This document shows, piece after piece, positions 44,154-55,812 of a stretch of DNA of 64,000 nt; the stretch's first letter is position 1; each line of letters begins with the position of its first letter. The DNA lies in contig CM060681.1 of the NCBI GenBank assembly GCA_030686995.1, positions 163,333,333 to 163,397,332 of the forward strand, given 5' to 3'. This DNA comes from Artemisia argyi. Taxonomy: Eukaryota > Streptophyta > Magnoliopsida > Asterales > Asteraceae. The translations under genes and the position numbers were made by a program. Below the pieces are notes generated by a model. It ran no database searches. It saw only the letters and a list, made by a program, of their open reading frames with translations, and had not been told where the DNA came from.

Positions 44154-44171
44154 TGGCGCCGTTGTCGGGGA
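44154..44171 (+). other. Primer-binding site of gypsy-3
   Basis: TGGCGCCGTTGTCGGGGA, one base from the tRNA-Asp-complementary consensus, 6 bp after the LTR. Confidence 0.85.
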
Positions 44172-44310
44172 ATAGTTATTGTCTAGGTTAGAATTTCTTT
44201 TTATTAGGTCTACTTGCTAGATTCCTTTCTAGTAAGATTTTATTTTTATTTTTTTTAGGTTTCTTTAGTCTATCTATTTTCTTTGTGCCTTTGTTAGTAA
44301 ATCAAATTCA

Positions 44311-45333
44311 TTGACTATTCCGTTGGCCATTATGGAAAACGCGAATCCACCCCTTTCCCCTAGAGAAGTGGCTTTGTTACGTGAACAAATTGAGAGTGAG
44401 ATTGGGGAAGTTAGAGAGCTTAATAGTTTGATCAAGGTTGAGCTCGAACATGCATTTAGTGACCTAGCGACCGCCTTGTATTCAAATGAGGACCTAGGGC
44501 CTAATGACTTTGGGAATGTTATTAAGGGACTTGAAGAGGGGGAAATAGATCCGAAGCTTAATAACTATTTTAATCTATACCCCACTAATGAGGAGATTGC
44601 ATATTATAATAATCTTATTGATAACCCGCGATCTCTTTTCACCATAATTGAACCTAAGATCAAGAGAGGCGATCCTAAGAATACTAAGATACCATGTATG
44701 ATTAGATATAGGCACATTAGCAATGCTTACATCGACTTTAAATCTCCAATCAACATTATGTCTTCAACTGTTTATAATGATATAGTGGAAACAAGACTTG
44801 AACCTAGAAGGGATCCCAAATACCCCGGTGGAGTTTGTAACTTTGTCGGGAGAGTTAAAGGTTTACATGTCTTTGTTGGTAATTTCACTTTTGTCACCGA
44901 CTTTATGATTGTGGAGGATCTTGCTAATGTTATTGATTGTCGATTGGCTAATGTTGTGTTTGGCAAACCATTTGTTGAGGAGTCTAAGTTGGAATATGAT
45001 GAGGTAGAGGGAACGATCCGATTTGCAAGTAACACCGATAGTATCACTTATAGGATGCCTAATAGGATGAAAGAATTTCGATTTATATCTCGTTTTGATA
45101 AGGACAACGTTGGTGCTTTTGAGGATACTAATGAGGAGGATAAGAAAAAGGGCATGGATTATGTATGGGAAAAGAGGAGTCTTTATTACAAAGATTGTTT
45201 GGCTCTTGGACCAAGGTATAAAGTCGATAAAGAATTTGCCTAAATGATTATGGGGGCGGTTGAGAAAAAAGTGATTGGTTTCTACAAGGAATATCTCCAA
45301 TCAGAGAGTGGAACCAATGATGAAGTAACGTAG
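44311..45333 (+). pseudogene. Gypsy-3 gag-less protease-like ORF
   Basis: A 310-codon ORF (44311-45243), then after its TAA the same frame runs 29 more codons to 45333 and ends SGTNDEVT like gypsy-1. The N-terminus is helical and acidic (REVALLREQIESEIGEVREL). A single protease-fold-like domain follows: IPCMIRYRHISNAYIDFKSPINIM at 44689-44760 and VVFGKPFVEES at about 44955. The expected D-[ST]-G-A is D-F-K-S-P, so proteolysis is unlikely. The gag core and zinc knuckle of gypsy-1 are missing. What this protein does is unknown; it may act as a particle-associated accessory protein or have no role. Confidence 0.7.
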
Positions 45334-47175
45334 TAACCCATGACCTTGAGTCTAGCTACAAGACTCGTAAATAAAGAAAAGCGCTTCTTGGGAGGCAACC
45401 CATGTTTTGTGTGATTTTATTTGTTTGATTGTTATTTGCTTCCGTATGCATGCTTAATTTTTATTGTTGGTTGATCATGTTTCTAAACTAAATAGTGGAA
45501 ATACTTTACTTTGTTGTTTTGGCTTAGTCTTAACTCCACCTAAAAGTATTTTTGCAAAAGATAAGTGTAAGGGGAAACCCCAAATATGTTTTTAAGAAAC
45601 AAACCGATCATGATTCTCCACAATATTAAATGAACATGTGTATTCGTATTTGTTAGAGTCAAATGCTTGTATTGAGTCATAATGAAGTTTTGCAGGATTT
45701 TCCAGGAAGTAGGACCAAGTTTTTCCAGAAATTTTCCGGAAACTTAACATAAGGATTTCTGCAGGTCAATTCTGACGGCGTCAGGGGTTTACTCTTGACG
45801 GCGTCAGGAGTTAAAATCTGGAAATTTTATCGGTTTTGTTTTTCTAACGGAGTCTTATGGTTTTTGTGAATTATTAAGTTTTATAATCTCCAGGAAATCT
45901 GCAAACTTCATTCCACAAGCATTATATCTTATCTTGTTTTCTAGGGTTTAGTGACTTATATAGAATGCCGCCGATTTTACACGAGGTTGTCTTGTCTATT
46001 TTGTCAGGTTTTACAGGTTAAGTATGACAAGAAGATGATTTATATTCTGGAAGGGAAGCTTTGATTGTTCATTTTCTTGGAGGAAGATTTAACCTAGCCA
46101 CCCTATTATCCATACCGAGCGAATCAGGGGAGTATTTGATTTCATTCTCTTTACTTTTTCACTTTTACATTCTTTACTTGAACATTGGGGACAATGTTCA
46201 TCTTAAGTGTAAGGGGAGGGTAAAAAGATGATACCTTACATATGCACTTTCGCTTGAGTTTGTTTTGTTTGATGGTAGATGTGTAATAAAACTATGAGAA
46301 ATACTTGTTAGTGTAATTTTAGCGCCAAATTTAAAATTTTTTACAACATTTAGGAGTGAAACTTTAGCCATAGCAAGCGTCTCATGGATAGGAGATTGTA
46401 TGACTAGCACATAACCGTATATTCAGAAAAATTTTCCACCCAAATATGTGAGGTTCGCCTTTAGATTTGATAGGAAAAGCATTTACTATTAGTGCTTATG
46501 AGTGTACCGGTAGCATTTAGATTCTAGAACTTGCGTTAGTGATGCATCCCGAGACCGTTAGTGAGACTACATTCGTGTGGTAGGATTTACTACATGATAA
46601 GAGGCATTAGGATCACCCTTGTGTTAAACCCGTATTATAATTACTTGACCATTTAAGTCATATTACTTGGCTAGTTAAGTCAACTAATTTTTCCCACACC
46701 CTTAGCGTTGTACTCATTTTTAGTACACGAAACCCCTAGTACACCCCTCCGAGCCTATCTTTTCGTTTCTAACTTTAAGCATTTTACTTAAAGGAAGAAT
46801 TTGTTACACCCCACTTAAATGTACAACCAAATCGCCTTAGCCTTCCGTGTATGCGCTCATTTTTAGTGCATTATTGTTATTTGTTAAACCCTAAGTTAAC
46901 TATCTAATTGATTACATGGTTGCTAAGTCGAGTCATATCCTTGTACATATTGTTTTGGGACGATTGGGACTCATGGGTAAGTACTTATTTTATGGAGTAA
47001 TGGGGAAGAACATCACTTATTACCCCCATATGTACGTTAATCTTAAAAGTGCTTCAAGTGTTTTGATTTTCTTAATTCAAGTCATTAGTTTAGTTAAATG
47101 TAAAGTATGTAAAGATTCAAGTGTAAGGGAAATGTTCATTCCCTATGATGTATTATTTTGGATGGTAGGGTAAGA

Positions 47176-47227
<52 letters not shown>

Positions 47228-47777
47228 ATACGGACTACCATCCCGTTTCATTCTATGTTTATTTTATGTTTTTGTTAATTTTCATTTATTAGCTTAAGTC
47301 GAGTCTAGTCTTGGCTTAGCAACGCCATATTGTACATGTAATTAACTAAGATTGTTAACTCGCCACCAGTAAAACTTCCTTTATCCAACAAAACCGTGTA
47401 TTTCATATCCCTACACCTAACGTTACAACCCTTTAAAAGACCTCTTTGATAGTTTATCCTAGGTGCTTACGCCATGTGGTGGAGGTTTGATCCTTTCCCA
47501 AGCCTATGGTAATCTATTTTGCTATGACAGGTAGTGAGAGATATCTTCCGTTTCCATATTGTAATTCACACTTTATTACACCCGAGAGATGTGAGTATCT
47601 AAACACTATTTGTGAGGTGCTAGTGTATGACCTCCGTGCTTGTCTATTGGTCTTTAGTGGAACGATTATTTGTTGTAATTACTTTTATGTTAGTGTTAAA
47701 TGACCCCTAACTTGTCTTTTGAGTAGAATAAAAGCGCATTTGCTTGAGGACAAGCAAATCTCAAGTGTAAGGGTATA
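45334..47777 (+). other. Gypsy-3 non-coding 3' region
   Basis: Matches gypsy-1 9867-13982 in reverse, without the foldback. Two TGACGGCGTCA palindromes at 45773 and 45796, a 47-bp A tract at 47180-47226, polypurine tract AAGTGTAAGGGTATA at 47763-47777. Short ORFs are not conserved as coding. Confidence 0.8.
47180..47226. repeat. 47-bp A tract in gypsy-3
   Basis: Uninterrupted A run at the place where gypsy-1 has 41 T (minus strand). Shared position suggests it was present in the family ancestor. Confidence 0.9.
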
Positions 47778-49172
47778 TGATGGGGCGAAAAATGATCCGT
47801 TTTTAGGGGGTCATTTAAGCCCGAATCCGAATTTATTTGATCAAATATTGCCCTAAATCGTTCCTTTTGTGATTTTAGGTACTTTGGGAGAGAAATCTGG
47901 AAAAGGAAGCAATTCGGACGTTTTTGGAGCATAAAAGTGAAGAAAACGCCAAAGTCTTAATTTTCCATGCTGGGAACAGTAGGTGACGGCGTCAAGAGCA
48001 AATTTCATGAATTTCCATGACGACCCAGAACAGATTTGACGGCGTCACGTTGGAAGGACGTCAAGAGTAAAAGAGTCATGACGGCCTGGAAGTATATAAG
48101 TCTTGACGGCGTCAGAAGTAGATCTAGGCAGTCCGAGAAGAGTTTTGGCGGCGAGGTGACGGCGTCACAAGTTTATTCTTGACGCCGTCAGACCTATTTT
48201 TCTATATATAGTTTTCTAATTTTCACACATTAAAGAGAGAAGTTTTGGAGAAACCCTAAGTACGATTTTGGTGCAACTTTTACAGGGTTTTCAAGGGTTC
48301 CAAACCCTTGATACCTTGCATGTTTAATCAAGATAAGTGTTCTTCTAATTCAATCAATATGTCTATGTGTTGGTTGTCTATATCATGTTCTTATCTTAAT
48401 TCTATCATGCTAGGCTAGATCTATCTTGTGTTTGCTTAGATCTAATGAAACCTAGATATTAATTATGTGTTGATTACTTGTTTATCTTTGTCTTGGATGA
48501 GTGATTTATATGTTAGGCTTAAGAAAACTGGCAGATCTCCACTTGGTAACATGCTTGAAGGTCTTAAGAAACATGAACCGAGGCGCACTAGGTCTTTATT
48601 GGTTGTATTTAATGCATGAGCCACTGTTTACAATCCCTATAGTTGTGCTGGGCATGGTGTAGGAGGAGATAAGAGTTCATAGAATTGGGGAGTTATGTGT
48701 GCCATCCCATGAATGGTATTAAGGAATACGATCCGTCATCCATGCAATTATAACAAGTAATTAACGTGTAAAAGATGTCTAGGGAGTAGTGAAATATAAG
48801 TAAACACATTTTCTCCAATTACTGCTCACAACTTTAGTATAATTTAGCTTATTTTCATTTTTTGTATTTTATTTTGATTGCATCTTAGTATTGGGTTAGT
48901 TGATTAGCAACTAATTCCGCCCAAATCCTTCAAACCCGAGATTTTAATTGCTTTCCATAAAATATAAAAATACAAAAAAATAATCATCCCTCACCTTTAG
49001 AACTAGTATTTAGGCTTTCTAATCCTAACGACACTATTCCTAAGCTGAACGATCAATCCCCCGGTACTTGTCACTATACTATACTACAACGATCAGGTAC
49101 ACTGCCTGGTGGGGGTTGTAAGCTTCTCGAGATCCCTCGAGAGGTAAAGCCTGTTGCGATTCCCACGCATCA
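47778..49172 (+). repeat. Gypsy-3 3' LTR
   Basis: Copy of 42753-44147; first bases TGATGGGG. tRNA-Asp-complementary segment at 49078-49092. Right TSD AAGAA. Confidence 0.92.
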
Positions 49173-49177
49173 AAGAA

Positions 49178-50806
49178 AAATGACTAAAGAGCTGAAAGAT
49201 CTTCGACATCAAAGTTTCTTTGCAAGATCTCTGCATCAAAGAAACAGTCACAAAGATCTACAAAATTGCTTGTTTGCCTGTTTTCTGTCTCAAATTGAAC
49301 CCAAGAACACTTACAAAGCCTTACAAGAAGCAAGTTGGGTGGAAGCAATGCAAGATGAGCTTCTGCAATTCAAACTACAAGAAGTATGGACTTTGGTTGA
49401 TTTGCCAAATGGGAAAAGAGTGATTCGCACTAAATGGGTTTTCAGATGTAAAAGAGATGAAAGGGGCATAGTCATCAAAAATAAAGCAAGGGTAGTAGCA
49501 CAAGGATACACACAACAAGAAGGCCTTGACTATGATGAAGTATTTGCACCAGTGGCAAGAATAGAAGCTATTAGACTATTTTTGGCTTATGCTTCATACA
49601 AAGATTTTGTAGTGTATCAGATGGATGTAAAGAGTGCTTTTCTGTATGGGACCATTACAGAAGAAGTTTATGTGTCTTAACCACCTGGTTTTGAAGACCC
49701 TGATTATCCTGACAAAGTTTACAAGGTGAATAGAGCAATGTATGGTTTACATCAAGCTCCCAGAGCTTGGTATGATACCTTGTCAACATATTTGTTAGAT
49801 TCTGGGTTTAGTAGAGGAAAGATTGACAAGACTTTGTTTCTTAAAAGACAAAAGGATGATATATTGCTGGTTCAAATCTATGTTGATGACATCATCTTTG
49901 GTTCTACAAACAGAGCTATGTGTGTTGATTTTGAAAAGCTTATGAAAGATAAGTTTGCTATGAGTTCAATGGGAGAACTCACCTTCTTCTTGGGTCTACA
50001 AGTTGTACAAAAGACAGATGGCATATTTATTAGTCAGGATAAGTATGTCTATGAGATTTTGAAGAAGTTTGGATTTGAAGATGCTAAGCCTGCTAAGACA
50101 ACCATGGATTCCAACAAACCTTTGTTGAAGGATGAAAATGGAAAAGAAGTAGATGTTCACTTGTACAGATCAATGATTGGTTCATTGATGTACCTTACAG
50201 CATCAAGGCCTGATATTATGTTTGTTGTATGTGCCTCTGCAAGATTCCAAGTATGTCCCAAAGAATCACATCTCAATGTAGTAAAGAGGATTTTTAGGTA
50301 TCTAAGGCTTCAACCCAAATTGGGCCTATGGCACCTTTTGATTTAGTGGCATATTCAGACAGTGACTATGCTGGTGCTTGCTTGGATAGAAAGTCTACAA
50401 CTAAAGGTTGTCAATTTCTTGGAAATAGATTGGTGTCATGGCAATGCAAGAAACAGATAGTGGTTGTAAATTCTACAACTGAAGCTGAGTATGTGGCTGC
50501 TTCAAGTTCTGTGAACAAGTGCTTTGGATGCAAAATCAACTGCTGGATTATGGGTACAATTTCATGAACACCAAAATTCATATTGATAACAACAACACAC
50601 TTTGCATAATTAAAAATGTTGTTTTTCATTCTAAAACAAAACATATTGAGATAAGACATCATTTTATCAGAGATTGTTATGAAAAGAAGTTAATTCAAAT
50701 TGTTAAGATTCATACTGATAACAATGTTGCTGATATTCTCACTAAACACTTTGATGTGGGGAGGTTTCAATTTTTAATTGCAAATATTGGTATGATAAAT
50801 CTTTAA
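49178..50806 (+). pseudogene. Copia-2 pol, part 2: reverse transcriptase and RNase H
   Basis: Reverse transcriptase: [57 protein letters not shown], then a TAA at 49678-49680, then MYGLHQAPRAWY and the catalytic YVDDIIFG box at about 49878. Frame changes near 50315-50330 and near 50515-50525. RNase H parts: YSDSDYAG, TEAEYVAA, and the tail HIEIRHHFIRDCYEKKLI ending at 50806. It would make the cDNA. One stop, two frameshifts and the gypsy-3 insertion inactivate it. Confidence 0.9.
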
Positions 50807-51162
50807 CAAACTTATCTCTTTTTGTTTTTGTAAAGTGTGTAAAGGTACTGTGTTGTTTGTTACTCTGATTCTGCTGCTTCTTAAGAAGCATGTAGTTATG
50901 TACTCTGCTGCTATTTAATTCTACTGCTAGTACATATGTTGGTATGTTTTGTGGTGTTTGGCCTAACCTTTTGCAGGATAAGTTATCAATGATGATTGTT
51001 GCTTTACAAAGATGCAAATATTCTAAACAGAAATGGACCATTCATCATTCATTCAAACCACATGACTACAAATTACAGAGTACATTCACAAATCCCCTCC
51101 AAGGAACACAAAAGACTGCTACATCAAAAGATAAAATAAAAAGACTGCTACCTACTACTACA
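50807..51162. other. Copia-2 spacer after pol
   Basis: No ORF of note. CTGCTG words recur (50870-50935), as in the LTR. Confidence 0.6.
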
Positions 51163-51639
51163 TCACTGTCTAGGGCATGGAAGCCCAAGCACAAATTTTC
51201 TCTCCTTGGGAAGAGGAGGGTTTGACTTCCTTGTTCTGGATGATGACTTGGGTCTTGGCCTTGAAGACTGTGGTCTTTCTGGAGTGGCAGGTGGACTGTT
51301 CTGAGGCTCATCCTCATCTGAAGAAGTACAAATAAAGGGGGAAACAAGTTCCATTGGAGATGGAGGTCTGTTGGGGATCCAGGCCGGGTCTTCTGATGAT
51401 TTTGAAGAAGTTGGAGATTTAGGAGACATCACCTCTTTACCCCTGGAAGTGCATGGGGTCCGATTCAAGTTCAAAAGATCCTTAAACACAGGAAGATCGT
51501 GTTTTCTTTTGCGTGCCTGTTCCTTTGTCCTACATCCGTTGTGGGGAGGACGGAATGGTGGAACATAAGTGGGGATTGGTGTTTCATCATCAGAGGATGA
51601 ATCAGAAGAGATGTTAATTATTTCGGGAGTAGATTTCAT
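51163..51639 (-). CDS. Antisense ORF inside copia-2 (158 aa)
   Basis: An intact minus-strand frame, MKSTPEIINISSDSSSDDET to a stop at 51163. It is Ser/Pro-rich with acidic patches near both ends (SSDSSSDDE, TSSDEDE) and a basic stretch (EQARKRKH); no known domain. It is not the shadow of a plus-strand gene, since none runs here. It has its own upstream signals: a minus-strand TATAAAAA at 51724-51731, about 85 bp before the ATG, and a leader with AAACCCTAA. Antisense accessory ORFs are known in some plant LTR elements. Function unknown; the intact frame among broken ones is notable. Confidence 0.5.
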   Translation of the reverse strand: MKSTPEIINISSDSSSDDETPIPTYVPPFRPPHNGCRTKEQARKRKHDLPVFKDLLNLNRTPCTSRGKEVMSPKSPTSSKSSEDPAWIPNRPPSPMELVSPFICTSSDEDEPQNSPPATPERPQSSRPRPKSSSRTRKSNPPLPKERKFVLGLPCPRQ

Positions 51640-52046
51640 TGTTCTTGTGATTTGATTTGGGTGATTGGCATTTTGATTGCGATTAGGGTTTGAATGTGTT
51701 AATTTAGGGAAAGATTAGTTCCGTTTTTATAGGGATCACGGCGGATCAAGTGCATTTATTGTTGAGGGTTCTTTGACTTTTTGACCAAGTTTGATTAGTC
51801 AACTCTGCTGCTGCTAAAATCACTCTGCTGCTAGTTGTCTCATTCTGCTGCTAGTGTTGTGGATGATATGGTTGTGCTGCTACGGTTGTAAGTGTGAGGG
51901 TGGAATGTGTAACTTCTCCAAATCAGTTTAAAACCTAATTGACATCCATAATTGCTTTTTACACGCTTCAAATTGAAGTTCTCTCAAACCCTAACACCCC
52001 ATTACTCTCAAAGTCAATAATCCCCAATTTCTTAAAACCCTAATTA
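51640..52046. promoter_or_regulatory. Putative bidirectional promoter within copia-2
   Basis: Lies between the divergent ORFs at 51639 (minus) and 52047 (plus). It carries AAACCCTAA telo-box motifs facing both ways (about 51684-51692 minus, 51987-51995 plus, another ACCCTAA just before the plus ATG), a minus-strand TATA at 51724-51731, and AT-rich leaders. CTGCTGCT words occupy the middle (51806-51850). No expression evidence. Confidence 0.45.
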
Positions 52047-55000
52047 ATGGATTGTACACGTACCTGGGCAGAGCATCACAATAATGTTGTTATTTTAGAT
52101 GAAGAGTTGGTTCCTGAAGGTTTCACAGATATGGTAAAATTCTTGAATGCTACTTCTCTTAGGTATGCATTAACTGTGAATCCTACAATATTTGTTTCCT
52201 ACATCAAACAGTTTTGGCTTACTGCTAAAGCTAAAACTAGGAATGGGGAAAATATGTTAAAGCCATAGTAGATGGTCAACAAGTTCGTGTAACTGAATCT
52301 TCTATAAGGGAAACTCTTCTCTTAGATGATAAAACAGAGACCACGTGTCTTGTTAATTATGCTATTTTTCAAGGTTTAAAAGATTTGGGATATGAGGGAA
52401 GACATACTAATTTAAAATTTCAAAAGGCTCTCTTCTGTCCTCAATACAAATTTTTGGTACACATTCTCCTTCATTGTTTGAGTCCTAAAACTTCTAGGTG
52501 GAATGAGTTTAGTGCTACTATTGCTTCTGCTATGGTATGCCTAAGCAAAGGACATCCATTTAATTTTTCAAATATGATTTTGGAGGGGATTGCAAAAAGT
52601 GTCAAAGAGTCTGGTTCTTATTTACTTTATCCAAGATTTATCCCGCTCTTTATAGAAAACCAACTTTCCAAGTTCAGATCACATACTGCCACTTATGATG
52701 CTCCTAAGTTGGTTTCAAAAATGTTTACTTTCTTGATTAAAAATGGAAAAGGTTTTTCAGGCACACATACAGCTCTTACACCTTATATGGTGCAAATTGT
52801 GCAAAATATTTAGGGTGAAGAATCAGGAAATCCCACTGATTCCCATTACACACCCAATTTTTCTGCATCTTCTACACAACCTAAAATACACTATACCCGT
52901 AGGAAAACCAATAAGAACACTGATCTACCTCAGGATAGTGTTAGTATGGCTGTACTAGATGAGGCTGTCCTAGGTGATGAAGGGGACATGTTGGCAAGGG
53001 CTGTCACTACTGCTTCTAGCTTAGCAGCAGAACAGGACAGTGATAACATCATTAATACCCAAACCAAGGCAACATCTAGTGAAGAGGATTCTGATGAATC
53101 TAATTCCAATGATGGTAACCCTAGCCAAATGGAAAACATAGGGGGCTCAGATGATCAAACTAGGTTTGATACTGAGTTTATGTCCAAAGATTCACCTCTC
53201 GGACCAGGTAACACAGGTTGAAGTGATGAGGACAGGACAGTGACAAATGAATTTATGGAAAATATTGTACATGATGACAATGTCAGTGATTCACCTCTCG
53301 GACCAGGTCACACAGGTCGAAGTGATGAGACTACTATGGAACTTATTAAGAAATTGACGGTTACTTGTACAAATTTGGAGCTGAAGTGTGATACATTGGA
53401 AGAAAAAGTTCTTGGTCTTTCTACTATTGTTGATGGACAAGCCAAACTGATTACAAAATTACAAAAGAAGATCAAGAACTTAAGGAAATCAAAATCTTCA
53501 ACCTCCTTAAGAAGATTGAAGAAAGTGGGCACTTCTCAAGTTGTGAGTTCATCTGAACACTATGTTCCTTTGGAAGAGGATGCTTCCAAACAAGGGAGTA
53601 ATAAGGAGCAGAAAGATGACATGGGTTCAGGGGAGGCAGATTTGATGAAATTTGATAATGCTCAAGATGTGGATGCTGGAATAGTTTCAGGGGAGGTTCC
53701 AGAGGTTGGTGATATGGAAGTGAAAAGTCCTCAGGATGTGGATAGTTTTGTGATTGCTGATAAATTAGGTAATGAGGTTGTAATGGAAGAAGTGGCTGCT
53801 ACTCAAGAAAAAGTGGTGGAGAAACTTAAGACTTTGGGGCCTGAGCAATTAGTGAAGGCAACAGGGTTGATGGGTGAAACATTGATGACTTTGGGTGACT
53901 CTGTGGCAAAAGAAGGTAATGATGCTGCTGTTACTAACAAGATTGCTGACTCTGCTGCTGCTAAAGACTCTACTGCTAAGGATTTTGCTGATCCTGCTGC
54001 TAGTGAAAAGGTCAATTCTGCTGATGCTCAAGACTCTGCTGATGGGTCTAGTGACAAAGCTGCTGCTGAGGCTATGGTTTTGTTAAGTAAGAAGACAACA
54101 GAGGTTCCATCTGAATCATCTTCACAACACACATCACAACCAACTCAACCACTACCACAACAACCAACATCTACAATCACAACATCTGCACCAAGAATAC
54201 CTCAAAAAGGAGTAGTAATCAGAGAACCTGTTGCTCAACAAAAGAAGACTACTGCATCATCTTCTACTGACAAAGGAAAGGGCAAGCTGGTAGAAGATCC
54301 AAAGATAATGCATAAAAGGATTGATTACTCTCAGATACCTTTTCATTTCTGGCCCAAAGAATTACAAATTGAACATGATTCAATTGTTGCAATGAAAGAA
54401 CAAGAGTTGATTGATCAAGAAGAGCAACAGTTGATTCAGGAAGAAAAGGAAAAGGTTGAAAAAGAAACTGAAGATTTAAAGAGGTATGAGGAGTGGGTGG
54501 AAGAAAAGATAAGAATAGATGCTGACATAGAACTCTCCAAGTTGATTAAAATTAAAGAAAAAGAAACTCAAACTTTTGATGTTCAAGCTTGGATGAGAGA
54601 GTTCTCAGCAAAGAAAAGAAAAGAAGATGTTGCTGCTAGGAGAACGAAGAAAATTCTCAGGGGTCCAATAGCATTGCAACAAAGAAGAGAGCAAGAAAGA
54701 TACCTTAAGAATATGAAGGGGTGGAAATTGGTGCAGTTGAAGCCTAAGTCTGATCAAGAGGTTTTTAACTTGTATCAACAAGCTAAGAAAGAGATGGATA
54801 CCTTCTATCCTATGGGTAGTGCTGAAGATTTAGAACATATTGCTAAAATGAATAAGAAGTTGGTACCTGATAGAGTTGTTGAAGCAGAGCATGTAAAAGA
54901 AGCAGATGTTAATGAACATCATAAGGATGTAGCAAAAAAGAAAATTTCTTCTAGTCAGAGTGGTAAAAGAAAAGGAGTTGTTTATAAATCCTCTGCTAGA

Positions 55001-55756
55001 AAGAAGAGAAAAGTAGAAGTAGAAAGCAGTTCTAAGCCTGAGGGAGATGAGCATAATGATTATGATCATATTCCTCCTGAACACTTAAAGCAACAGCTGA
55101 AAGTTCTAACAATGGTTGCTAAGATGGATGAACCTGAAGTAGTTGATGCTGAACCAGTAGGAGTCAGATATCCTATCATTCAAGTAACTACAGATTATCA
55201 TACTAACATTGGAACATTTCATGATGTCAAGAGATCTGATGGGAAGACTCATAGGTTTCTTAGATTTCTACAGATGCTGTATTACTTTGATAGAGAGGAT
55301 GTTTGTACATTATGGAGGATATACAAAGAAAGATTTGGAGCTAAAAAATTTGAAGCCAAGAAGGAAGGAAAAGGAACATTTAATTACATTAAGTCTATGG
55401 CTGATAATGTTCGTTGGAGAGCTCTGAAACTTATGTTTGATTCTTCAGTGGAAGATTCTGAATGGACAGAGATAAAAGGATGCAAAGTAAAAAGATGGAG
55501 ACTTTTTCAAAGTTCTGGGATTCATGTCTTAGAACTTGGGCCACACACTCTATCCATGTTGGCAGAAAAGGATTATCCATTGGAAAATTATTTGGAGATT
55601 GTCTATCAGAAGGTTAATGGTACTGGGTTGCTCAATTTACAGAATGATTATGATTCTGATGATCAAGCATTTAATTTGTTGGCAAAATATAAGAAGAAAC
55701 TTGGTCAACAGACATCCCAAGAATTGAGTGTTTGGAAGCATCCTCCTGGTGTTTAG
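52047..55756 (+). pseudogene. Extra ORF downstream of copia pol, broken
   Basis: ATG at 52047 (MDCTRTWAEHHNNVVILDEE). One frameshift near 52245-52255, then in a single frame stops at 52811 (TAG) and 53219 (TGA); open from 53222 to the end. The N-terminal part (VSYIKQFW, FCPQYKFLVHILLHCLSPKT) is a domain I know from the extra ORF of daisy-family copia elements. The middle is acidic with two DSPLGPG.TG.SDE repeats, a coiled coil (53330-53500), an Ala/Ser-rich run, a charged helix region (54370-54700) and a basic KRKG...KKRK nuclear-signal-like patch near 54963-55015. The C-terminal domain has LQMLYYFDREDVCTLWRIYKERFG and WRLFQSSGIHVLEL. Role unproven; it occupies the envelope-like position of Sireviruses but shows no signal peptide or membrane span. 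Confidence 0.75.
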
Positions 55757-55797
55757 TTGATCTTTGAAGAAACTTAATGATTTAGAAATAAATATTA

Positions 55798-55812
55798 AGT
55801 TTAGGGGAGGAT
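55798..55812 (+). other. Polypurine tract of copia-2
   Basis: AGTTTAGGGGAGGAT, ending at the 3' LTR start at 55813. Confidence 0.85.

Larger units (their letters stand above)
42753..49172 (+). mobile_element. Non-autonomous gypsy-type element (gypsy-3) inside copia-2 pol
   Basis: LTRs 42753-44147 and 47778-49172 (1395 bp each), TSD AAGAA at 42748-42752 and 49173-49177, tRNA-Asp primer site at 44154-44171, polypurine tract at 47763-47777. Same family as gypsy-1 but on the other strand and lacking the gag core: only one protease-like ORF remains. By eye the LTRs differ at about 14 sites (1.0%), less than those of the host copia, as nesting requires. Confidence 0.92.

Noticed and set aside
44772..45300. 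Antisense ORFs opposite the gypsy-3 protein
   Set aside because: Mirror frames of the plus-strand coding region, without own signals; unlike 51163-51639 they overlap a real frame.
52047..55756. Envelope protein in the copia extra ORF
   Set aside because: No signal peptide, transmembrane segment or cleavage site seen; coiled coils and a nuclear-signal-like patch argue against it.
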